A model generated the notes under the pieces. That model was given only the letters and a program-made list of their open reading frames with translations, was not told where the DNA came from and made no database searches. Shown piece by piece: positions 1 to 6,146 of a DNA stretch of 9,551 nucleotides. The stretch comes from Gammaproteobacteria bacterium (GTDB taxonomy: Bacteria; Pseudomonadota; Gammaproteobacteria; DSM-19610), in the NCBI GenBank assembly GCA_030618475.1, contig JAUXDG010000088.1, positions 1 to 9,551 on the forward strand. The letters run 5' to 3'. Position numbers and translations under genes: made by a program. The first letter of the stretch is position 1. Each line of letters opens with the position of its first letter.

Positions 1-782
1 CGACGGAGGTAACAGCACTGGTACAGGATGCTATCTTTTCCCGCGGTCCGAAGGGCGTGCGGCGCACCGGCATCTTTATCGGCGGACGCGATATCGATAT
101 GGCGGTGGATATGTTGCAACTGGCTCGCGATGCCATGGTGCCGCCGTTTGAAGTGTCCGTGTTTGCCGATCCAAGCGGTGCCTTTACGACCGCGGCGGGT
201 TTGGTGGCTTGCGTCGAGCGGCAACTGAACAAGCGACATGATGCGGCATTAACGGGGCAACGCGTGCTGGTATTTGGTGGTAGCGGTCCGGTGGGCGCGG
301 CGGCATCGGTGATTGCGGCCCGTGCCGGTTCGAACGTGTGTATCGTCGGACACAGCGACGATCGGCATGCACACAAGGTGGCCGAGGTCTGCAAGCAGCG
401 CTACGCTGTCGACCTCGATGCAGCGTATGGTGGCAGCGACGATAGCAAGAAGGCGCTGTTGAGCGAGGCCGATGTCGTGTTTGGCACCGCCAAGGCGGGT
501 ATACAGGTCCTGACATCGGCACATTTACAAGCGGCTACCCGCTTGAAGGTCGTTGGTGACCTGAATGCGGTGCCGCCGCTCGGGGTCGAGGGTGTCGAGC
601 TGATGGATGACGGGAAACCGATTCCCGGGCTTGATGGAACAGTCGGTATCGGAGCTCTGGCAATCGGTAATGTCAAGTACCAGGTTCAGCAGTCCTTGTT
701 CCAGGATATGCTGGACGCAGATAAAGCTCTGTATCTGGATTTTCAACATGCTTTCGAAAAGGCGCGAGAGTATGTCGCCTGA
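1..782 (+). CDS. mtdB: NAD(P)-dependent methylene-tetrahydromethanopterin dehydrogenase MtdB (5' partial)
   Basis: The gene oxidises methylene-H4MPT to methenyl-H4MPT in the cytoplasm, the second step of H4MPT-linked formaldehyde oxidation. The frame is already open at base 3 (T-E-V-T-A-L-V-Q-D-A) and runs to TGA at 780-782, giving 260 visible codons. About 40 N-terminal residues are missing compared with the usual length of about 290-300. Visible signatures are FSRGPKGVRRTGIFIGG near the new left edge, VPPFEVSVFADPSGAFTT, a Rossmann loop VFGGSGPVG (about bases 270-298) and GDLNAVPPLG. The C-terminal VGIGALAIGNVKYQ is also typical. Strand 2 ends in VGHSDD. From memory of the Methylobacterium proteins, this resembles MtdB (VGH) rather than the NADP-specific MtdA (CGRK), as do the DPSGAFTT and NAVPP segments. 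The next gene starts inside its last 11 bases. The internal GTG at 57 is not the true start. Confidence 0.93.
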   Translation, partial: TEVTALVQDAIFSRGPKGVRRTGIFIGGRDIDMAVDMLQLARDAMVPPFEVSVFADPSGAFTTAAGLVACVERQLNKRHDAALTGQRVLVFGGSGPVGAAASVIAARAGSNVCIVGHSDDRHAHKVAEVCKQRYAVDLDAAYGGSDDSKKALLSEADVVFGTAKAGIQVLTSAHLQAATRLKVVGDLNAVPPLGVEGVELMDDGKPIPGLDGTVGIGALAIGNVKYQVQQSLFQDMLDADKALYLDFQHAFEKAREYVA

Positions 783-1944
783 TGCCGGACCGGTATTGAT
801 CGCAGCCCTTTCGGGCCGGGCGCTGGCAAGCGCTGCGTTTGCCGCTTCGATGCCGGTGGTGGTGCTGGATGTGTTCGGTGATATGGATATGCGTGTCTGT
901 GCCAGTGACTGGGGCCGGGTTGGCAATGCCCAAAGCGGGTTCGATCGGGCTGTCTTGCTTGAGGCGGCGGAGCGTTTGTGTCCACCTGATCGGTGTAGCG
1001 GACTGGTGTATGGTGCCGGCTTTGAATCCTGTCCGGATGTGTTGACCGAGCTGGCCGAAAATCGGGATTTGCTGGGCAACGATCCTGACCTGCTGGAAAG
1101 GATGGGTTCGCCGGAATGCTTCTTCGCTATGTTGGAACAACTGGGTATTCCGTACCCGGCGATCAGTTACCGGCGTCCGCAGAATGCCCGCGGCTGGCTT
1201 GCTAAACGTGCCGGTGCCTGCGGTGGTGGACACGTACGGACAGCGCAGCAGATAACGAATGAATGCGGGTATTACTTTCAGCGCAAGATGCCGGGGCGCA
1301 TTATGTCGGTTTTGTTCCTCGCCAACGGGCGCGAGGCGAGCATTGTTGGTATCTCCGAGCAATGGAATGCAGCGGCCTTGAAGGAGCGTCCCTACAGTTA
1401 CGGCGGCGCGGTATCCGATCAGGCGGTAAGTCAGCGGCTACGAGCGGACCTCAGGTATGCCATCAACGCCTGTGTCGAGAAGGCGGGGCTGTGTGGCCTG
1501 AACAGCATGGACCTGGTGGTTGACGGAGAGAAGTTTCAGGTGCTGGAAATCAATGCAAGGCCAACGGCAAGCGCTGAGTTGTACGAGTCTGAGCGCGCGG
1601 AAAGCCTGTTCAAACTGCATATACAAGCCTGTCGCGGTAAAGTGCCGCCTGATCGTAACCCAGGCAGTCGCAACTACGCGCAGCTGGTGGTTTATGCCGA
1701 ACAGGGGCTGAAGGTGCCACAGGGGTTCAGATGGCCGGACTGGTGTAGCGATCTCCCACCAGCGGAGACCCCTATCGATGCCGGAGAACCGCTTTGTACG
1801 GTACATGCCAGTGGTACAGACTCCCTTGAACTGCACGGCTTCCTCGAACGTCGCCGCCGCTTTGTGTGCAGGGCGTTGAACTCACAGTTGCCAAAGCCGC
1901 AGGTGGTGCCAGCTATGGCGGGGGGGCGGGCATGTCAGCTGTAG
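772..1944 (+). CDS. orfY: ATP-grasp protein of H4MPT C1 gene islands (OrfY-like)
   Basis: This is a 390-residue ATP-grasp ligase-like protein of unproven substrate. The start ATG at 772 has AAGG at 759-762, nine bases upstream, and overlaps the mtdB stop by 11 bases. The alternative ATG at 748 would run further into mtdB and adds a charged segment unlike the family. Residues 7-35 form a Rossmann-like N-terminal strand (VLIAALSGRALASAAFAAS). Residues 77-103 (GLVYGAGFE and LLGN) resemble the pre-ATP-grasp region. WLAKRAGACGGGHVR (142-156) is the nucleotide-binding Lys/Gly-rich loop, and EINARPTAS (259-267) carries the Glu-x-Asn metal ligands. About 120 residues follow the core as a less conserved tail. 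ATP-grasp proteins beside mtdB or mch in methylotrophs have been called OrfY and linked to the H4MPT pathway; I assign this name from position and fold. A role in cofactor assembly, joining an amine and a carboxylate, is inference. Confidence 0.8.
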   Translation: MSPDAGPVLIAALSGRALASAAFAASMPVVVLDVFGDMDMRVCASDWGRVGNAQSGFDRAVLLEAAERLCPPDRCSGLVYGAGFESCPDVLTELAENRDLLGNDPDLLERMGSPECFFAMLEQLGIPYPAISYRRPQNARGWLAKRAGACGGGHVRTAQQITNECGYYFQRKMPGRIMSVLFLANGREASIVGISEQWNAAALKERPYSYGGAVSDQAVSQRLRADLRYAINACVEKAGLCGLNSMDLVVDGEKFQVLEINARPTASAELYESERAESLFKLHIQACRGKVPPDRNPGSRNYAQLVVYAEQGLKVPQGFRWPDWCSDLPPAETPIDAGEPLCTVHASGTDSLELHGFLERRRRFVCRALNSQLPKPQVVPAMAGGRACQL

Positions 1945-1952
1945 GCCCGAAA

Positions 1953-2933
1953 ATGGAAACCCTGGGCCGTCCGAGTGTAAACCAGTCCACACTGGTGTTG
2001 CTGGATGCCTTGCGTGCGGACGCTGCGCGCTTGCGCGTGGCCGAGGAGCGATTGTCAAATGGCTGTTGTGTGATCGATGCCGGAATCGATGTGCCCGGCG
2101 GTATCGAAGCCGGCCGGCGTATCGCCGAAATTTGTATGGGTGGACTGGGTCAAATCAGCTTCAACAGTGATGGAAACATTGCTCGTTGGCCTTTAAGTGT
2201 GAACGTCCACAGCAGTGATCCCGTGCTCGCCTGCCTGGGCAGTCAGTACGCCGGCTGGAGCCTGTCCCACGGCGAGGGCAAAAAGGCATTTCATGCACTC
2301 GGCTCAGGTCCGGGGCGCGCCCTGGCGGGTAAGGAAGAGCTGTTCGATGAATTGGCTTACCGGGATGAAGGAGATGCCACCTGCCTGGTCATGGAGGTTG
2401 ACCGACGTCCACCGCTGGAAGTGACAGAAAAGATTGCGCGTGACTGTGATGTCGATGTCAGTCAGTTGACCCTGATTCTGACACCGACCCGCAGCCTTGC
2501 CGGTACCACGCAGGTTGTTGCCCGGGTACTGGAAGTCGCCATGCATAAGGCTCACAGCATTGGATTTCCACTGCATCATATTGTCGATGGCGCCGGCAGC
2601 GCACCTTTGCCTCCACCCGCCCCCGACTTTGTCGCCGGTATGGGTCGTACCAACGACGCGATTCTTTACGGTGGTCATGTGCAGTTGTTCGTGAACGGTG
2701 CCAGTAATGACGCTCGCGATCTGGCCGAACGTCTGCCGAGTAGCGCCTCTCGAGACTACGGCAGGCCCTTTGCGGAGGTATTCAAGGACTACAAGTATGA
2801 CTTTTTCGAGATCGATCCACTGTTGTTCAGTCCGGCCCGGGTAATCGTGTCCTGTCTCGAGAGCGGCGACAGTTTTCATGCCGGTGCACTCGATACTGAG
2901 ATACTCGAGCGATCATTTGGTGGCCTGCGGTGA
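1953..2933 (+). CDS. mch: methenyltetrahydromethanopterin cyclohydrolase Mch
   Basis: Mch hydrolyses methenyl-H4MPT to N5-formyl-H4MPT, the step after MtdB. The 326-residue product matches the family along its whole length. It has PSVNQSTLVLLDAL at the N-terminus, DAGIDVPGGIEAG (42-54), EICMGGLGQISF (59-70), LGSGPGRALA (116-125) and TPTRSLAGTTQVVARVLEVA (177-196). Further matches are GRTNDAILYGG (231-241), DYGRPFAEVFKDYKYDFFEID (268-288) and the SFGGLR end. Arg191 and Glu194 (RVLE) sit where archaeal Mch enzymes have an Arg and Glu implicated in binding and catalysis. The start at ATG 1953 has AGG at 1943-1945, seven bases before it, and fits the archaeal N-terminus (SVN within the first ten residues). 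ATG 1932 is in frame, would add seven residues and overlap the upstream gene by 13 bases, and cannot be excluded. The stop overlaps the next GTG start (GTGA). Confidence 0.97.
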   Translation: METLGRPSVNQSTLVLLDALRADAARLRVAEERLSNGCCVIDAGIDVPGGIEAGRRIAEICMGGLGQISFNSDGNIARWPLSVNVHSSDPVLACLGSQYAGWSLSHGEGKKAFHALGSGPGRALAGKEELFDELAYRDEGDATCLVMEVDRRPPLEVTEKIARDCDVDVSQLTLILTPTRSLAGTTQVVARVLEVAMHKAHSIGFPLHHIVDGAGSAPLPPPAPDFVAGMGRTNDAILYGGHVQLFVNGASNDARDLAERLPSSASRDYGRPFAEVFKDYKYDFFEIDPLLFSPARVIVSCLESGDSFHAGALDTEILERSFGGLR

Positions 2934-3838
2934 ATCCGCGCATTGCCTTGATCAGCGATGATCCGGGCTGGCACGGTGCGCGTCTGCGCGAAGCCTTTGC
3001 CGTGCGTGGCTGGGAAGTGTGTGTTGTTTCCCTGTGTGACTGTGCTATTGACCTCACTCAGACAAGGCACGGACTGCTGGTTGCCGGCTTTGAAGACGAT
3101 TTGCCGGACGGTGTATTCGTGCGCGGGGTGCCGGGCGGCACGCTGGAGCAGGTGGTCTTGTACCTGGACCTGCTGCATGCACTGGGCGCACTGGGTATAC
3201 CCGTATATAACAGCGGGCGTGCCATCGAGCGCAGTGTCGACAAAGGCATGACCAGTCTGTTGCTGCACCAGGCGGGTATTCCCGTGCCCCGGACCTGGGT
3301 CGTATCCAACCCTGATCAGGCGCAGGCGATCTGGGCGCGCGAACGTGCAGACGGTCACCGGCTGCTCGTCAAACCACTGTTTGGATCCCAGGGGCTGGGG
3401 ATCACGCGGCTTTCAGCCAACGATGCATTGCCCCCGCTGGAGGACTACCAGGGCGTTTATTACCTGCAGCATTTCATCGAAGGCAGCAGTCATGACTGGC
3501 GTGTGTTTGTGATCAATGGTAAGGCAGTTGCCAGTATGCAACGTCATGGCAATCACTGGGTCAATAACGTTGCACAAGGTGCGACCTGTATCGCGGCGCC
3601 TTACGATGTTGAGCTGGAAGCGCTGGCAGAATCGGCGGTAGACGAATTGGCGATGGACTATGCCGGTGTTGACCTGATGCGCGATGCCAGTGGCCTGTTG
3701 CAGGTGATCGAGGTGAACAGCATTCCCGCCTGGAAGGGTTTGCAGGCTGCCTGCGGGGTGGATATTGCGGGATACCTTGTAGAAGATTTCTTCGCTCGTT
3801 ATCTGTTACAGCGCAGGGTCAGGGCAGTGGGACTATGA
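2930..3838 (+). CDS. orf5: RimK-like ATP-grasp ligase, Orf5 of H4MPT C1 gene islands
   Basis: This 302-residue ATP-grasp protein belongs to the RimK-type glutamate ligase group. It starts with GTG at 2930, sharing GTGA with the mch stop, and ends in ATGA shared with the next gene, so it is translationally coupled on both sides. An N-terminal Rossmann-like domain (MNPRIALISDDPGWHG) leads to IPVYNSGRAIERSVDKGMTS (90-109), the usual pre-ATP-grasp link. VKPLFGSQGLGI (147-158) is the nucleotide loop. HDWRVFVING (188-197), NNVAQGA (212-218), Asp248 and EVNSIPAWKG (261-270) are the expected metal and nucleotide ligands. RimK relatives MptN and CofF add glutamate to H4MPT and F420, and bacterial methylofuran carries a glutamate chain. 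A glutamate ligase acting on H4MPT or methylofuran is therefore a reasonable inference, not shown here. The order mch-orf5-orf7-fae is that known from Methylobacterium. Confidence 0.87.
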   Translation: MNPRIALISDDPGWHGARLREAFAVRGWEVCVVSLCDCAIDLTQTRHGLLVAGFEDDLPDGVFVRGVPGGTLEQVVLYLDLLHALGALGIPVYNSGRAIERSVDKGMTSLLLHQAGIPVPRTWVVSNPDQAQAIWARERADGHRLLVKPLFGSQGLGITRLSANDALPPLEDYQGVYYLQHFIEGSSHDWRVFVINGKAVASMQRHGNHWVNNVAQGATCIAAPYDVELEALAESAVDELAMDYAGVDLMRDASGLLQVIEVNSIPAWKGLQAACGVDIAGYLVEDFFARYLLQRRVRAVGL

Positions 3839-4752
3839 ATACACAGCTTCCAGACAGAAGGTTGTTTACCGGAAAGACAGTCGCTGATGCCGTGAGGTCT
3901 GCCTGTATGGCGGAATTGCGTGCCCTGAAGCCCGGCAATGTTACGGTACACAACGCCGCTCATGGAATGTGTGCGCTTGACTTCGAACTCAGTGCCGAGG
4001 CCATCGCACCGGTATTGGCACAAGCCGGCCTGAGCGTGGGTGAACGCATACTCGGTGCAATCCAGGCTACCCGTCGTGTCGTAGACTGCAATACCAATCT
4101 CGGCATCGTCCTGCTATGCGCACCGCTGGTGCACGCCGCGTTGCAGCTGCGAGCGGGACACTCATTACGCGCAGCGTTGAGCGAAACCTTAGGTGGACTC
4201 GAGGTAGGTGATGCGCAACTTGCCTATGAGGCGATTCGGCTGGCTGAGCCGGGGGGGATGGGCGTAGCCGCGGAGCACGACATTAGCGAACTGAATCCGC
4301 GGCTTACGCTGTTACAGGCCATGCGTGCAGCAGCCCGGCACGATTGTATTGCCTATCAGTATGTCAGCGATTATGCTGACGTGTTTGAGGTGGCAGTGCC
4401 GCAGTATTATGCATCGCTGGCCCGTTGGGGAAGCGAGACGTGGGCGACAACTGCAACCTATCTGGATTTGCTGGCTGCTGTTCCAGACACGCACATAGCG
4501 CGTAAATTTGGTCGCCAAACCGCACAAGAGGTGAGCGCAGAGGCATCCCGGCTGACTGAAACCCTGGACAGGCAAGGTACAAACAAGCATGTGCTGGCTC
4601 AATTGTTGCGTTTCGACAATGAGCTCAAACAGAAGGGTATTAACCCTGGCACGACTGCTGATCTGACGGTTGCCGCACTAACGGTGGGATGGCTGCAGGA
4701 TCATTCGGAGTGTGCCAGTGGGCATGTTTTTCACCGGACGGGGACACTATGA
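3835..4752 (+). CDS. orf7: Orf7, CitG/MdcB-like (triphosphoribosyl-dephospho-CoA synthase family) protein
   Basis: The 305-residue product is a helical protein related to CitG/MdcB, which make 2'-(5''-triphosphoribosyl)-3'-dephospho-CoA, the prosthetic-group precursor of citrate and malonate lyases. Visible family features are AELRALKPGNVTVHN (26-40, the KPG motif), DCNTNLGIVLLCAPL (84-98, the Asn-Thr-x-x-Gly motif) and KGINPGTTADLTVAALTV (267-284, like the C-terminal GxNPGGxADL of CitG). No lyase or acyl-carrier gene is nearby, so the lyase role does not fit. Position between orf5 and fae matches the conserved H4MPT island, where this family is called Orf7. A reaction joining a nucleotide or phosphoribosyl group during cofactor assembly is an inference from the fold only. 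It starts at ATG 3835 (ATGA overlap) and ends in TGA 4750-4752, which overlaps a further ATG in frame with fae. Confidence 0.85.
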   Translation: MNTQLPDRRLFTGKTVADAVRSACMAELRALKPGNVTVHNAAHGMCALDFELSAEAIAPVLAQAGLSVGERILGAIQATRRVVDCNTNLGIVLLCAPLVHAALQLRAGHSLRAALSETLGGLEVGDAQLAYEAIRLAEPGGMGVAAEHDISELNPRLTLLQAMRAAARHDCIAYQYVSDYADVFEVAVPQYYASLARWGSETWATTATYLDLLAAVPDTHIARKFGRQTAQEVSAEASRLTETLDRQGTNKHVLAQLLRFDNELKQKGINPGTTADLTVAALTVGWLQDHSECASGHVFHRTGTL

Positions 4753-4793
4753 AGTTTAAGTTTCCCGGCCGTTTATTTCATCGAGACCTGAAA

Positions 4794-4800
4794 AAGGAGG
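4794..4800 (+). promoter_or_regulatory. Strong Shine-Dalgarno site of fae
   Basis: AAGGAGG lies eight bases before ATG 4809 and is close to the ideal anti-16S complement. It is the strongest ribosome binding site in the window. It decides the fae start against the in-frame ATG at 4749, and fits the high amount of Fae that methylotrophs need to trap formaldehyde. Confidence 0.9.
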
Positions 4801-4808
4801 AACAAGTA

Positions 4809-5321
4809 ATGGCGAAAATCAACAAAGTGATGGTGGGTGAGGCCCTGGTGGGTGACGGTAACGAAGTCGCGCATATTGACCTTATCATCGGTCCGCGCGG
4901 CAGTGCGGCCGAGGATTGTTTCTGCCAGACCTTAACCAATCAAAAGGAGGGCGTAAACGGGCTGTTGGCGGTGGTTGCGCCTAATTTGATGGTCAAGCCG
5001 TCAACGGTAATGTTCAACAAGGTCACCATCAAGGGTGCCAAGCAGGCAGTGCAGATGTTTGGTCCCGCCCAGCGCGGTGTTGCAATGGCGGTGGCTGATT
5101 GCGTTGAAGACGGCACCATACCCATGGATGAAGCTGATGATTTGTTTATCAGTGTTGGTGTATTTATTCACTGGGAAGCAGAAGACGACAACAAGATACA
5201 GGACTACAATTACGAAGCTGTAAAGTTGTCCATCAAGCATGCTGTCAACGGTGAGCCAACAGCTGCCCAGGTGGTGTCAGCCAAGGGATCAGCTGAACAT
5301 CCATATGCTGCACATTCCTGA
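4809..5321 (+). CDS. fae: formaldehyde-activating enzyme Fae
   Basis: Fae condenses free formaldehyde with H4MPT to give methylene-H4MPT, the entry step of the pathway and a main defence against formaldehyde. The 170-residue product has the full family length. It is very close to the Methylobacterium enzyme throughout: VGEALVGDGNEVAHIDLIIG (9-28, with the conserved His22 that acts as catalytic base), APNLMVKPSTVMFNKVTIKG, QAVQMFGPAQRGVAMAV, DEADDLFISVGVFIHWEA, and KIQDYNYEAVKLSI. The start at ATG 4809 is fixed by the strong AAGGAGG and by the family N-terminus AKINKV. The reading frame is open upstream to ATG 4749, which overlaps the orf7 stop. This would add 20 residues (MKFKFPGRLFHRDLKKEEQV) not found in the family. 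It is the last gene of the operon and is followed by a hairpin. Confidence 0.98.
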   Translation: MAKINKVMVGEALVGDGNEVAHIDLIIGPRGSAAEDCFCQTLTNQKEGVNGLLAVVAPNLMVKPSTVMFNKVTIKGAKQAVQMFGPAQRGVAMAVADCVEDGTIPMDEADDLFISVGVFIHWEAEDDNKIQDYNYEAVKLSIKHAVNGEPTAAQVVSAKGSAEHPYAAHS

Positions 5322-5332
5322 TTGGTAGTGTC

Positions 5333-5358
5333 GGTTGCCCCGAAGGTTCGGGGCAACC
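5333..5358 (+). terminator. Hairpin terminator after fae (possibly bidirectional)
   Basis: GGTTGCCCCGAA (5333-5344) is perfectly complementary to TTCGGGGCAACC (5347-5358), giving a stem of 10-11 usable base pairs with a small loop. It begins 12 bases after the fae stop. The sequence after it on the + strand is only moderately T-rich (CTTACGTTTGATT), so it is not a textbook terminator. It sits between two convergent genes, about 80 bases past the stop of the - strand gene, and could serve both. The remaining bases to 5437 show no gene or other clear signal. Confidence 0.75.
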
Positions 5359-5437
5359 ACCTGCCTTACGTTTGATTATCTGCCCGCTCGTGTGGTAGCC
5401 GCGGTATGGTGCCGCATGAGGGTTTACCGGCAGCCTG

Positions 5438-6136
5438 TCAGGCAAGTGCCGCGATTTGCGCGGGACCAATGCGGCCGTCGTGCAGTGAGCTGGCCAGTAA
5501 CGCACCAGCCACACCCAGTTGCCGCAGCTGTAGCAGGTCGTCAAGGTCGCGTACCCCACCGGCGGCGAACAGGTCGGAGCGCGGGGATTTACGGCGGAGT
5601 TGCTGCAGACGTTCGGTGTCCGGACCCTCATCGGAGCCCACGCGGTCGAGACACATGACGATGACCCGCGTCGGCCAGTGTTCAGCTTGCTCGAGTAGAT
5701 CGGGCGGGCCGAGCAGTCTGTCAGCGTTGAAGTCAAGTGACAGCACGGTACCAGTGTCAGCGGCCAGGGTGCTTTCTAGCAGCCCTGTGTCTGAAAGGGT
5801 TTCGCTGCCCAGCACGATTGAGCCCAGCGCAAGTTGTTGCCATTGCTGGTAACGAGTGCCGGTATTTATGCCTGGATCGATCCAGATGTCGATATCGGGG
5901 AACTGGTCGCGGAGTTTCTCCAGCACAGTGCTCTGATCGCCCAAGCCTCGTATGGCGTCAAGGTCTGCAATGTAGACGGTGGAAAATGTATGCAGGCGTA
6001 ACAGGCCCGCTATAACGTCAGTGGGTTCGCTGGAACGGCACAGCTTGCTGCGTACAGGCTGATAGTCATCGCGCCGGCCGCGGCAGGCATGTACGACACG
6101 GCCTTGGGCAAGATCGATTGCGGGTATGAGTATCAA
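5438..6136 (-). CDS. HisA/HisF-related TIM-barrel protein of H4MPT gene islands
   Basis: This is a 232-residue (beta/alpha)8-barrel protein of the HisA/HisF-related group found in methanogens and H4MPT-using bacteria. It starts MILIPAIDLAQGRVV, as HisA does. Asp8 and Asp135 (SLDF) match the two catalytic aspartates of HisA. VLGSET (108-113), AAGGVRDLDD (191-200) and ALLASSLHDG (212-221) match the half-barrel phosphate-binding loops. Other segments are VYIADLDAIRG (54-64) and WIDPGIN (85-91). HisA isomerises an aminoaldose phosphate in histidine synthesis. Context and the divergent middle suggest a different phosphorylated substrate in H4MPT or methylofuran synthesis, which is inference. I chose TTG 6136 because it places the start exactly at the family N-terminus. 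GTG 6175 is an alternative adding 13 residues, with AGG nine bases upstream. It is convergent with fae and divergent from the next ATP-grasp gene. Confidence 0.82.
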   Translation of the reverse strand: MILIPAIDLAQGRVVHACRGRRDDYQPVRSKLCRSSEPTDVIAGLLRLHTFSTVYIADLDAIRGLGDQSTVLEKLRDQFPDIDIWIDPGINTGTRYQQWQQLALGSIVLGSETLSDTGLLESTLAADTGTVLSLDFNADRLLGPPDLLEQAEHWPTRVIVMCLDRVGSDEGPDTERLQQLRRKSPRSDLFAAGGVRDLDDLLQLRQLGVAGALLASSLHDGRIGPAQIAALA

Positions 6137-6146
6137 GGTCAGAGCA

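Noticed and set aside
1..782. MtdA (NADP-specific dehydrogenase) instead of MtdB
   Set aside because: The VGHSDD segment after strand 2, the DPSGAFTT and GDLNAVPP segments, and the C-terminus resemble MtdB; MtdA has a CGRK-type phosphate-binding site.
525..1362. Open frames of 184 and 229 codons on the - strand opposite mtdB and the orfY-like gene
   Set aside because: They lie wholly within two well-supported genes, have no recognisable motifs, and are typical antisense shadows of GC-rich coding DNA.
2304..2879. 191-codon - strand frame opposite mch
   Set aside because: It lies entirely inside mch, which matches its family end to end; no domain or start signal supports it.
5335..6015. Several + strand frames of 92-148 codons between fae and the ATP-grasp gene
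   Set aside because: They overlie the HisA-like gene on the opposite strand, whose motifs are clear. Their products are arginine- and cysteine-rich and low in information.
6104..6130. Possible + strand promoter (TTGGGC and TATGAG) before the MfnD-like gene
   Set aside because: The spacing is only 15 bases and both boxes match poorly; it is not better than chance in this sequence.
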